In this document: piece by piece, positions 12,001 to 22,300 of the stretch
How the letters are laid out: each line of letters starts with the position of its first letter
Position numbering within the stretch: the stretch's first letter is position 1
Source: Pseudisothecium myosuroides
Taxonomy: Eukaryota; Streptophyta; Bryopsida; Hypnales; Lembophyllaceae
Assembly: GCA_951799445.1 (NCBI GenBank)
Contig: OX637287.1
Span: forward strand, 48,823,724 to 48,887,723
Direction of reading: 5' to 3'
Length of the DNA: 64,000 nucleotides
Notes under the pieces: model-generated
Databases searched by the model: none
The model's input: only the letters and a program-made list of their open reading frames with translations
What the model was told of the DNA's origin: nothing
Position numbers and translations under genes: made by a program

Positions 12001-15000
12001 ATCCATTTGTATATTGAATTAACCGTCTGAACGATTTTCTTAATTGAATTGATCAGTCCCGAGGTTGTTGTGGTGACTAGCAAAGAGTTCCCGAAAGAGA
12101 TTTCTTGGCATGAGGCCACGAACCATGAAATTACATCCCTTCAATATGGATGCTAGAGCTAACCGTCTTGTATATGGACAGATTGCGAGCGCAACTCCAA
12201 GCAAGCAGCCCAGTTTTGGATGACAAAAATCAAAGCAAGGCAGAGCCTGTGGCTGAGAATGCAGCAGATCGGGAACTAGAGATGCAGAAATTGAGGGCCA
12301 AGATGCAAGAGGATATGGAGCACCAGGTCTCCTTGCACAAATCTATGAGTGAGCAAGCTATAGCCTGCATCAAAGCTGATTTTGAACGCAAGGTATGCAT
12401 GCTTCTTGAAAGACCTAGAAGATTTTGTGAATCTGTAAGTTCGTCGAGGTTTCATTATCGTAGTCTCACAACCGAAGTTCCCGTTTCATGGATGGGCTGA
12501 CCTGTCAATTTTCAGAGACCTAAATACAATCAAATGAACCTCTTCAGAAGCTTTTGGAGATGAACCTCTGCCGTGAATTGCAGAATCCAGTTTTGTTTTC
12601 TGGATCTAAGTAACACCTTCTTGTCCTAGCAATGGCGTTAACCAGAATTTATGTGACCCACGGATATTTTCATAATTGGATCGTCGATGCAGGCACAGTA
12701 CGATATGGAAGCATTGAAGGCAGAAAAAGAGAGGTCGGATGAGGAGAAGCAGAGAATTGCAAAGCAACTCCAGCAGCAGCTCATGGAGTTGCAGACACAT
12801 TACCAGGTATGGGCGTATGGTGTTGCGCTTGTCTTGTTCAAGAACTGAAATCCTTCAGGTAAGAATTTATCTGCAATTGTGCTATAATAAGCAAAATCGT
12901 TGAATTGCTCTCAGGCTTTGGCCCTTGAGAAGGAAGATCGGGACGTGCTGGCTGCCAAGCTCCGGGCTCTGGAGGAAAAGCTTGTACACGGCACCAACAA
13001 CGATAATGAAAAGCTGCTGGAAAAAGCCAAACAAAAGGAGCTCGAGCTGACCTTGCGTGAGCATCAGCTACAAGAAAAGGAGAGCATGGACGAAGAGCGT
13101 GAGAAGAAGATTGCTGAGCTTGAGGTTGATTATTTTAATACGTCCGTTTCACATGGTTGTTTCATGACATCCCATGCCTTCAACGATGGACGAGTTCTTA
13201 TTTTAGTTGATGGTTGACGCTAATGCTTTCCCCGGTGCATTTTTTCAATCGTTTTATATAGGAGAGTTCAGCATGGTTGCTAGTATTTTGAACTGTCTTA
13301 ATTTTTTTATGGATCTTGTTGGCAATTGAAAATGGGTTCCAGACTCTCTAATCATATATATTTTTTTAGCAGTGTGAAAATGCTAAGAATTTTTATTAAT
13401 TTATAGGTGTACCTAAAATCAAACCTAGGCTCTCATGTTGGGCCATGTTTACATTTTAGGCAATAATCTAGATGGGACTGCTTGAGTAGCAGGTGTACTT
13501 ACCCTACAGATTTTTTGGTGAAGTGTTTTTCATGTGTCACTATACTGGTCGATTCCTAAATGAACCTGCACGTTCACCAAGTTTTTCTCACTGAGTGCTT
13601 GTCATATTTTTTTAAGGATTGGGATTTGATTACCTGTTGTAGTTACAATCCTGTTTGGACAAGTACTCATGTTAGTAATATGGGTTTTACACAACTCGAT
13701 TCAGGAAGCTCAGTTAATGGCAGAGGAGAAATGCAACACGATGGAGGAAGAGGTGAGACCACTTCCCGATCTCTGGCATGATCAATTTGATTAGCTCCTA
13801 AGAAATTGAATTCCCTGTTCGTCAGTGTTTTTTTAACATTAGAGTCTCCTACTGTAAATACGTAAAGATGTAGGGTCACAGAAAGTGATAGATCCATTGA
13901 GTGTGCAGCCTGGGTGAGGAATCCAAGTCCAGATGTGAACGCAGTTGGCCACAGAAAATACTGATGGGCACTATGGCTACATATTCAATGAAATACTGAA
14001 AATGTGAAACGTCTTTGGCAAACCTCCTTTAGGTGGAGATGAAGACTCGGAAGCTCCGGAAGTTGATGGCTAGATACCAGCAGAGCAAAAATGAGCTCAG
14101 TGCGCTACGCACTGAACTGCAAGACACGATCCACGAATTCCAAAGAGAGCGAACTGACATGTTCTTGTCATTGCGTTCCCTTGACCAGCAGCTGCAGCTT
14201 AAGAACTTTCTGATTGATGTAAGTCAATTTTCCCATAGTTTATTGACGTGTTGGCTACGTCAGGTATCACATGACTTGTTTCCTTGGACTTGCTATGACA
14301 ATTCCTTACCTCACAGATTGGATGCTTTCTGAAGATAATGAAATGCTATTGTATCGTAATGATCAGCACCAGTTGTATCTTCGACTGATTTGAAGCATCT
14401 AACCTGACACTACTTGCCCTGGCAGAAATTCATACCACCCGAGGAGCTGAATAAGGTTATGCGGCGAGTGCATTGGGACGAGGAGAATGAAACTTGGAAT
14501 TTGGTCCAGAACACCGTGCCTTTGAGGTCTGTTCCCTACAGTGGTCCAACCCGGATTTCAATTGATGGCTTCACAAAGCAGCCCTTGCTGCGGCCCAATT
14601 CTGCAATTGGTCGTAGCAGACCCCCACTGCGACAACCGGAGCAGCCCCTCTCCCAAAGTGAGCGCGACCGATACTTGTAAGCTTGCTCCCATTCCTCTGT
14701 TCAAGGTCTATGATTTAGGTTGGTAACCAACTTCTTTCCTTTGCAAGGTAGTTGTTTTCTTGAAATTGTCCAGTTTTGGACGGTGGATTGAACACTACTT
14801 AAGTCCGTCAGAAGAGCCCATGGCTGAAGAAGGGTAGTAGTAACGACGAGCTTATCCTCAATAATCGCAAGCTGCTCATTGCCCTTGACAGCTCTGCTTG
14901 TCCACGTCAATATGAAATCCTTCGAGGGTAGTGATCAGCTGCTTAAATCTGACGAAAGTTGCTTAAAATGTGAAACTCTAGAGTATAGAACAAACACTTG

Positions 15001-15523
15001 ATATGCCTATCATAACAGATCATTTATGAATACATCTGGGGGTCATTTTCAAATCTGTCACAATTTAGGCGGGTAATAAATGTGGAAAGCAACACATGTC
15101 ACACTATTTTCCGAGATCCCTTCCAGATTCCTTCCCTTTCAAGTGTGCACCAAGGTAAAGTCGAGATGAAAGTTGCTAAACTAGGCATATTCAGCACTCT
15201 GTTATTCAAGCATGGTACATAATGTGACCTGTTAAAAGGTTCCTGATCGATAAGGGACTTTGGGGTGCAGGGTGGACAACATCTTGAAGATGGACTTGGA
15301 GATGTCCGAAGGTCGCAACCCTTTTGAGTTTGACAAGACCAGGGCGTCCAACGACGCCGACGTGGAGCACGCTATCCGTGAGCTCCGTGCCGACGAGGAT
15401 CCTTACTTATCCTACGACACCAGCGTGCCGAAACAGCCTGCGCCTGTACTTGCAAGCGCACGGCCCAAATCCGCACGCACCAAGCACCATCGCCATGCTC
15501 GACCTCAAAGTGCATCACGATAG
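9069..15523 (+). CDS. Kinesin-2 (KIF3A/FLA10-type) motor subunit
   Basis: Microtubule motor of the heterotrimeric kinesin-2 group, which in other organisms powers anterograde intraflagellar transport. Twelve exons join in frame: 9069-9483, 10116-10366, 11010-11165, 11334-11556, 11750-11888, 12182-12392, 12693-12806, 12915-13124, 13705-13752, 14033-14218, 14426-14676, 15271-15523; 818 aa. N-terminal motor: P-loop GQTASGKT at 121-128, [12 protein letters not shown] at 141-152, switch I SSRSH at 239-243, switch [10 protein letters not shown] at 275-282, and the [19 protein letters not shown] neck region near 375-390. Coiled coil runs from about 395 to 645. The tail has [20 protein letters not shown], the block that marks KIF3A/KIF3B proteins, then a basic Ser/Pro-rich end. 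Oddities: Ala-Ser in the P-loop where Gly-Thr is usual, and NINWSLS where kinesins normally have NLSLS. In land plants kinesin-2 is expected where sperm have flagella (known biology). Confidence 0.93.
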
Positions 15524-17090
15524 CCACGGTTACATGACTCGCTACCAACCCTGCTGATGCCATTGTCCTTCTCCTTTCGCCTTCACATCACCACAGCTCT
15601 CTAATGCCTGTCCTTAACACTGTACTCGTGATGGTGTTCACGTTGTCCTGCTCTTGAGGTTTTACCTTGAACCAGGTGATTGCCATGTAGTTTCTGCAAG
15701 TTTGGGTGACTTAGACGTCGCAATTTTCAATTGAAGTCACACAACCTTCTTTACCAATAGAATTGGGGTCTACAACATTTTTAGACCCACCGTGGCAGGT
15801 CACTTTCTAAAGTTGAATCATTAGTTTGTGGTAGGAGAGGAGAAGAGAATATCCTGAAATCGATGGTCTGCGATGGTGTTGCCGTAGGAATATTCTATCT
15901 ACAGTACCACTACAGAAACGATCCAACACAAACTTTGGGTTCAAGAATGGTATGTCCCTTTTGAAATCTAACGCTCAAGGGATAATAATTGAAGAAATAA
16001 CAGATGTTAAGCTATCTTTCAAGATCCATTTGAGATACCTTCCCTTTCAAGTCTATTCCGAGGTAAAACTTTGAGACCGATGAAAATCTAGACGTAAGTG
16101 CAGGCATGTTTCCTGCTTCATTATTTTAAGCAAGGGACATTGCAAGCTTGGTAAAGAGTGTTATTTAGATTTGTGAATATCATGATGTGCAAGCCACTTG
16201 ACGAGGTTCAGTCTGCCTTGCTTTTAGCTGAGATCCTGTTCTTTTAATGAGTCTTTTAGGGAGAGTCTTCCCATAGGGGTTGTCTGAGATGGCAACCACG
16301 AAATCTAACTTCCAGAGTAGAATCCTCTTGTATTTGGTAAGGAGGTGCCTCACATATTTGCCCTCATGTAGGTGACTGTACTAGGGAACTGGGCAATCAT
16401 TGCATTCAGTGGTTTGAAGTTTTGAAGTTTTGGTCGTCTGTAAGTCTTTGTTTTAGGTATGTTCACTCTTGGACTTGTCTTCGATGTGCTGTAATATGTG
16501 AGATTGTGAACGTTGTTGAAGAACACATTTGAAAAGACTACAAGCAATACTTGTTCATAGTGAAAAATGAATGCTTTTCATATCCAATTTTTTCCATGAG
16601 TCTTCTTCAGTAATGGTATAGTGTACAGTGCAGTCAGACCTCTTTAACCCTTAAAAGGTATGAGAAGTCGTAACTGTAGAAACAAAGAATGCACCATGGG
16701 GGGCCGCGTGGAAGCGTCCTTCCAGGCTCAAGATGCACAGCACGATAGAATTTCCACATCACATGACAGAAGATGAAGGGACTTACTTTCTATAACTTAC
16801 TTCCAAAACGCTGACAGAAAAGAAAACTCCTTCAGTTCACCGTCTGAGAAATCTTGAGCGTGCCAGATCCAAGTCTTGTCACTAGTAAGCTTAGCATGCT
16901 CTTGCAAATAGAGTGGCGACCGATACAGCACAAAACAATTAACATATCAAACTAAATGGTGCTTTAAAGTTACTTCCTTCATTGTCCAATGTCCATACAG
17001 GCAAAAAAAAATTGAGGCGCGGAATCCTTAACACTAGAGTTAAGCCTGATCGATTGAAATAATAGGAGCATGTTCATCCATCTTGCCCAA
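15524..17090. other. Intergenic downstream of kinesin
   Basis: No supported gene. A diverged repeat related to part of the last kinesin intron (about 14,990-15,240) recurs at about 15,900-16,150, sharing the segment around TTCCCTTTCAAGT. At 16,631 a lone CAGTCAGACCTC matches the ends of the pogo-like element to the right and may be a remnant of another copy. Confidence 0.4.
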
Positions 17091-17092
17091 TA

Positions 17093-18091
17093 TAGTCAGA
17101 CCTCAATAAGTGTTACCTCAATAAGTGTTAAAACTCTATATGTTTTATGGAGATTTCCGCTCCCTTAAAATTAAGACTAGTAAGTGTTATGTGTTAAGTG
17201 TTATGCAATGTCGCGCTCCCGACTTGTTAATTTTACCTCGGTAAGTGATAAGTTTCCAAAAAAAGGCTTTTCGTAAGAGCCATCGCTTGGGGGGAGATAA
17301 TTTTGAGGTAAAGTAGTAGTTTCTAGTTGCAAAGTGACTCTAGATGTCCATTCTAGAAACAAACTGATAGGTAGATGTATTTTTAAGTTCATAAACTAAA
17401 AGATCATATATTTTTAAGCTCATAAAGTAAAAGATAAGTGCAGAAAATGAAGTCTTTCAAGAGCAGCAAGGAAAGAGGTAGAGGAGGTTGTTGTTGTATT
17501 GGAACAACTAAGTTTGATATCCTCTAAGACTGAGACCCCTAACATGAATTTTCAAGAGTATTTTAATTATGAGCTCGAGTTTGATTTGAATAACCCTTAT
17601 CAGCCCACTGATGAAGAAATTATTGAAATGCTTCCATCTTAACAACAAGGTAGTGAACACGAAGATAGTGATCCTGATGAAGCTAATCCTCACAATATAG
17701 TAGAAGAGGTTGTAGGCTTTAAAGATGTAGGTAGTGCTCTTCAAACTTTGAAGAAGTTTTTGGAGCAAAGACCTAATGACACCATGTTATCTATTAGGAA
17801 TATTGAAGCACTAGAAAAGGAAGTAGAATCTTGGCGTGTAGCAAAAACTCGCCAAAGTACTATTGATTCATTCTTTCGATGGACTTAGAGGAATAATGAA
17901 TCAATATTTTGTAATTTCATCCATTTTTTCTATAAATGTTATGTATTTACCTTTTTAATTCTTCTAAGTGTTATTTTTTATAAGTGTTACAAATCATCGG
18001 CATCACCCTCTATAAGTGTTATGTGTTACTAGTGTCTAAATGTTAACTAAAAGTATGCTCCCAACCCCTAACACTTATCGAGGTCTGATTG
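17093..18091 (+). mobile_element. Pogo-like (Emigrant/Lemi1-type) transposon, internally deleted
   Basis: A ~1.0-kb element flanked by TA (17091-17092 and 18092-18093). Ends are inverted: left TAGTCAGACCTCAATAAGTG, right reverse complement CAATCAGACCTCGATAAGTG. This resembles the ends of plant pogo-like Emigrant/Lemi1 elements. The interior keeps only the transposase C-terminus. Both subterminal regions repeat the motif TAAGTGTTA several times. The DDE core is absent, so the element cannot move on its own. Confidence 0.78.
17544..17888 (+). pseudogene. C-terminal fragment of a pogo/Tigger-type transposase
   Basis: The reading frame carries an acidic stretch (DEEIIEMLPS, then SEHEDSDPDEA) followed by a helical segment with LQTLKKFLEQRP and ending KTRQSTIDSFFRWT. 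The acidic linker plus a final QxTIDSFF-like tail is typical of pogo/Tigger/jerky transposase C-termini. A TAA near 17639 interrupts it, and the N-terminal DNA-binding and DDE domains are missing. The frame stays open for about 25 more codons upstream of the ATG, so this is a remnant of a longer gene. Confidence 0.72.
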
Positions 18092-18237
18092 TATCAGTTT
18101 CCATTGCTAAAAGAAAATTCATTACGTACTCCAAAGAGACAATATCAAGTGCAACACTACTGTACTGATTCAGGGATTGTCCTCACTTCATGGGAATTGG
18201 GACCCACAAGGTCCTGAATCACAACATCAGTTCACAT

Positions 18238-18395
18238 CACAACATCAGTTCACAAGTCGTGAGATCCTCGCAAGCAGATAAGATAGTCCGAGCCTTTTTA
18301 ATGAACGTTTTGCAGATTCTCGAGGTATTATTCCTGCTATAACTGGTTTTCCAACTGAAATTGTTACGCATCGGTCTTTGTAAGCAAATTGTTAT
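18238..18395. repeat. Dispersed ~155-bp repeat (copy 1)
   Basis: Closely related to 33,242-33,393 in the same orientation. Shared segments include TTCACAAGTCGTG near the left end and TCTTTGTAAGCAAATTGT at the right end. It abuts the truncated end of the RPL18A fragment. Confidence 0.7.
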
Positions 18396-18404
18396 GGAGT
18401 CCAG

Positions 18405-18687
18405 GCTGGGGATCTTGCGGTAGGTCAGAGGGAACTTGATCTTGGAGTCATGGAACTGCTTGGTGTTCTCACGCTTGCAGAGCGACACGAGAATGGTGAC
18501 CATCGTCTTGATGATCTGGATGCAGGGCGAGCGCACGTGGTGACGAGACGCCATGTCGTCGAACATCTGCTCCACGGCTCCATTGAGAGTCAAGGAACTC
18601 CTTGTACATGTTGTGGTAGCCGGTCCGACTCTGGTAACGCACCCAGATACCGTCGTTCTTGATGGTCGTGGGGTACTTCTCAAAAAT
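18405..18687 (-). pseudogene. RPL18A: Fragment of 60S ribosomal protein L18a (eL20)
   Basis: On the minus strand, two reading frames together match the C-terminal half of ribosomal protein eL20: [20 protein letters not shown] then [12 protein letters not shown] in one frame, and [19 protein letters not shown] through [10 protein letters not shown] in another. The frame changes between the two blocks, near 18590, through a small deletion. A CAG acceptor with a pyrimidine-rich tract immediately precedes IFEK, so the fragment kept an exon border and comes from DNA-level duplication, not a retrocopy. The normal C-terminus after YRK is missing and replaced by the dispersed repeat. No complete gene lies nearby. 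Confidence 0.85.
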
Positions 18688-18986
18688 CTGAAATAACAAC
18701 ATGCTGTCTCTGAGTAGAACTCCGATAGGAATTCTTCTGACGAGTTCATATGATTTGCATTCTTTAATGAACCAGACAGTCTACTACTTGTGAATGCGAA
18801 TGCCCTGAAAGATGTAGCATTGGGCTCCCGTGCCCTAGAGACCTGCGTAACTATGTCCCCAGGTTGTCCAAAAAAATTACTAAGTATCTTTCTCTGGATT
18901 TGCAAATATAATCCACAACGAGTTGAGTTGAAAAGAACTAAGGTACCACGCGATATATAATTCAGACTCGTTTTTTATTTTAGGCC

Positions 18987-19008
18987 TAGGGTTTAGGGTT
19001 TAGGTTTT
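18987..19008 (+). promoter_or_regulatory. Telobox array upstream of the TEX10/IPI1-like gene
   Basis: Nearly three units of the plant telomere-like TTTAGGG motif lie about 300 bp before the TEX10-like start codon. Teloboxes are known promoter elements of plant ribosomal-protein and ribosome-biogenesis genes, which suits this gene. An interstitial telomere scar is the alternative. Confidence 0.65.
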
Positions 19009-19302
19009 CCTCCTGTTCTTTGTGGAGCACTTGATTTTAAACTGGAATTCTTGCCTAAAGTGTTTGCCCTCACGGAGAGAGTTTTAATTTCCTGTTTGAG
19101 AATCACCCTCTTAGTCTTTCCATATTGTACATTAGCCATGACCAATTTCGTACTATTTTTAATGCATTGGTATTGATATGAAAGTTGTGTGCTGCAGCAT
19201 TGTGCGCGTCGAGCAACACCCAATCTCTTCTAGTGCTTGCGGTCTTCTGCGTTTAGGGGTTTTAGAGAGGTTTTAGCAGTATTCTGCTTTTCGAGCTCCA
19301 TC

Positions 19303-22300
19303 ATGCCGGCCTCTGGGAGCAAGGCGCCATGGAAGATTGGGAAAAAGGCGCTGAAGGCCAAAGGCGTTGGCATCGACTTCAAGGTGTACTACCGCTGCTT
19401 TTCATGTCATCCTTTTTTCTGTATTCTGTGTTTTTGATTTGACCGTGGATTTGTCTTCTTCTTGTTAAGAATCGGTAGATGCTTTGGTTGAATCTGAATT
19501 GTGAGAGTTCAGCCGAGCGAAGGTCAATTGGAATTTCTTTTTGTCTAATTATTGGTGGAGTTTTAGGAGCCGAACTGAAAGAATTGTGTGCCCAATGTCT
19601 TTTTTCACAGAGAGTGAAGTCGAAAGTCGGGAGGAAGCTGCCTCCGCCAACGAATGCCACGAGAACAGACTTCAAGTCAAAAGGTAATGTACTGTGCTCT
19701 CTCATTGTCATCCTTCATAAGGCCCTGAATGAAACCTCTCTAATTGTACTGACCAATTTCGGGATGGAGGTGTGAGACTATTGTGTGATTGTGGTATGTG
19801 ACATTACAAAGGGAAGTGTAAGACCCTCACCTTAAAACATCCGATAGTCTTCTTACTGTTCTCCTCTACATTATCACGATTATAATGCAGCCTAGAAGGT
19901 GTGTCATTGCGAATTCAAAGGGAGTTTCGAACTGAACTATACCCAAGATTTTGATGCTATGCTAGAACGGTGCCAAAAGAGTGTGCAATTAGGGAGGTTT
20001 GGGTGTATCCACCTGTAGCCGTCTAGCATCTTTCTGTGGCAAGATGTCATATTTTGTGCTCTGTTGACGAGTCTGCATGTACGTTTTGTCCGGTTGCTGA
20101 AATTCTAAATTGGTTGCGATTGCAGCCATTGTGATACCCGGTCAGAGTGTGGCGGTTGACAAGGATGGGGTTGCTGTCAACCAGCGGAAGCAGACTCTAA
20201 AGGAACTTCTCACTCAAAGTATGCATTACAGTGAGCGGGTCCGCAAAGGTAGATGCCCAGACTCATGCCGTGATCACCGTCCATATGATGCCTGCCGCTA
20301 TTCGGTGCTCATCTGGTTACACAATTTTGTTGCAGAGTCATTGATGGGATTGAAGGACCTCTTCGCTCGTTTCCCTACCGAGCTACCGATGCATGCTATG
20401 GCCGTTGTAGAAAAGCTCTCTCCTCGGATCACGGACTACGATAAGGCGGTTCGGCAAACTCTCCTTATGCTTTTGAGGACGACAATTTTGCCGGGTCTAC
20501 CTCAGGTTTTCTTCTCTGAACTATTTACACATCGAGGCATATTGTTTACGTAGAGAAAGGAGAAAAGAGGAAGCCCTCTCTCTGGATATTACAACAGAAA
20601 TCTCTGTGTATTTTGAAGCATTGCTTGTTTTGTAGGGGATGACGGCACCTCTCGTACCTGGTCTGATGGCTCATGTGAGCAGCGCAATGACACACCTCCT
20701 GATTGATGTTCGAGCATCTGCATGTTCCTTCATGGATCTTCTTGTTCAGCATTATCCAGACCTCGTGGTGTCATCCTTTTCTGGCCAGGTCGAAATTCTT
20801 ACCGTGTACGCTTAGTTCTCGCCACTCTTGTCCCGTAGAGGTTCTTGCAGTCATCTGAGCCGCTTTTGCGGCGCGATCTCTTATTTTCGTAAACTCAGTT
20901 GGTTATTGGTCCTCTGTCGCATTTTTTGAGTGTCCGATGTTGCTACTTTGTGATCAGATTGTGCAATATTATTTGGATCTACTTGGAAGAGGAGGTGTAA
21001 GTGGCCAGGCTGTGAGCCGACTCGGAAATGTGCTTAGCAGCCTCGTAAATTTCTTGATGTCGTTGAGAGCAAGCTTGTCAACTCAGTCTTTCAGTTCTGC
21101 TACCAATGGTACTCAATCTCACTGCTGGGGCCAGAAGTATTCTGCAACTAAGCAGGTCAGTGTAAGGATTCTAACTATTATCTGCTGTCTCATTCAAAAG
21201 TATCTTTAGAATTGGATTTCTTTGAGGCAACATGCTGCTCATTCCTAATGGTTCCTGACTTTATCGATTATACATGTTCCAGGAGGGGTCGACTGAAATG
21301 AGTGCTTCGCATGGACATAATAGCAGAAGACCGGAAGGATATTTAGGTTTTCAAGGAAAGCGTGTCGAGCATGGATTTGAATCTAGTCAGCCTACTGATG
21401 GTCAAGCAAAGGGCACTGGTATGTCCTTAGAATGTTTTTTTAGATATGGTATCTGTTTTCCGGTTGTTTTCTTGCAACGCTCCTGCGTGTTGAACTAAGA
21501 AAAATCCACCCATGTTTTTTAAAGAAATATTTGTTTATTAGAGAATGTTTGCCGTACAGCCTAATGTAGATCTGTTGGAGGCTCACGTGCTAACAGCACA
21601 TTCTGGCAGGGTCAGCGCAGCAAGCAGGTGTGGCATCCAAGAGGGTTCAAAATACAGGTATTCCCGCTTTTATACTGTTGACTTGCCACGTGATGACGAC
21701 TTAATCAAATTGATCACTGCTGTAAGAATGAGAGTAAAAGTTGTCAGATACGTTCATGCTTAAAATGTTTCCATGTTTGAAGACAGAATCTGTGTCTCAA
21801 CTTGGAGATATTCATTCGTTGAGCGATAGAAGGCGGCTAATAGTTCTCTGGAAGTGAATTCAAATATATTTGCTGCTACTGAGGGTCGTTCTGGCATATG
21901 TTGATTCTCTATCTAGTCGTTTCATGTCCAACCGCTCTGAGAGGGGACTAATGAGTTTGATGTGATGTAACCCCCAGGAATTCAAGGACAGATTGTTTTA
22001 ATGGCGGCACCACTTGTTCCAGTGATGATAGACTGCTGGGCTGATTGTGCACCAACAGTTTGCTCTGGTCCGATGCCTGATGCTGTTAACCTCAGTTGCA
22101 TGGTCTCCATCACTGAAGCTCTCTCTCTTCTATTTGAGTGTTTCAGCCTTGAAGGATGTGCACGTGTTTTGCACAAATCACATTTATTGTCCTCTTTTGT
22201 CATTGGTGAAGAAGACTGGGAAATGCGGATTTGGATGAGGCAACAATTTTTGTCAGGCTTGCAAAAGCACGTGCTAGCAGCCTTCCCTGTTTGTGCACCT

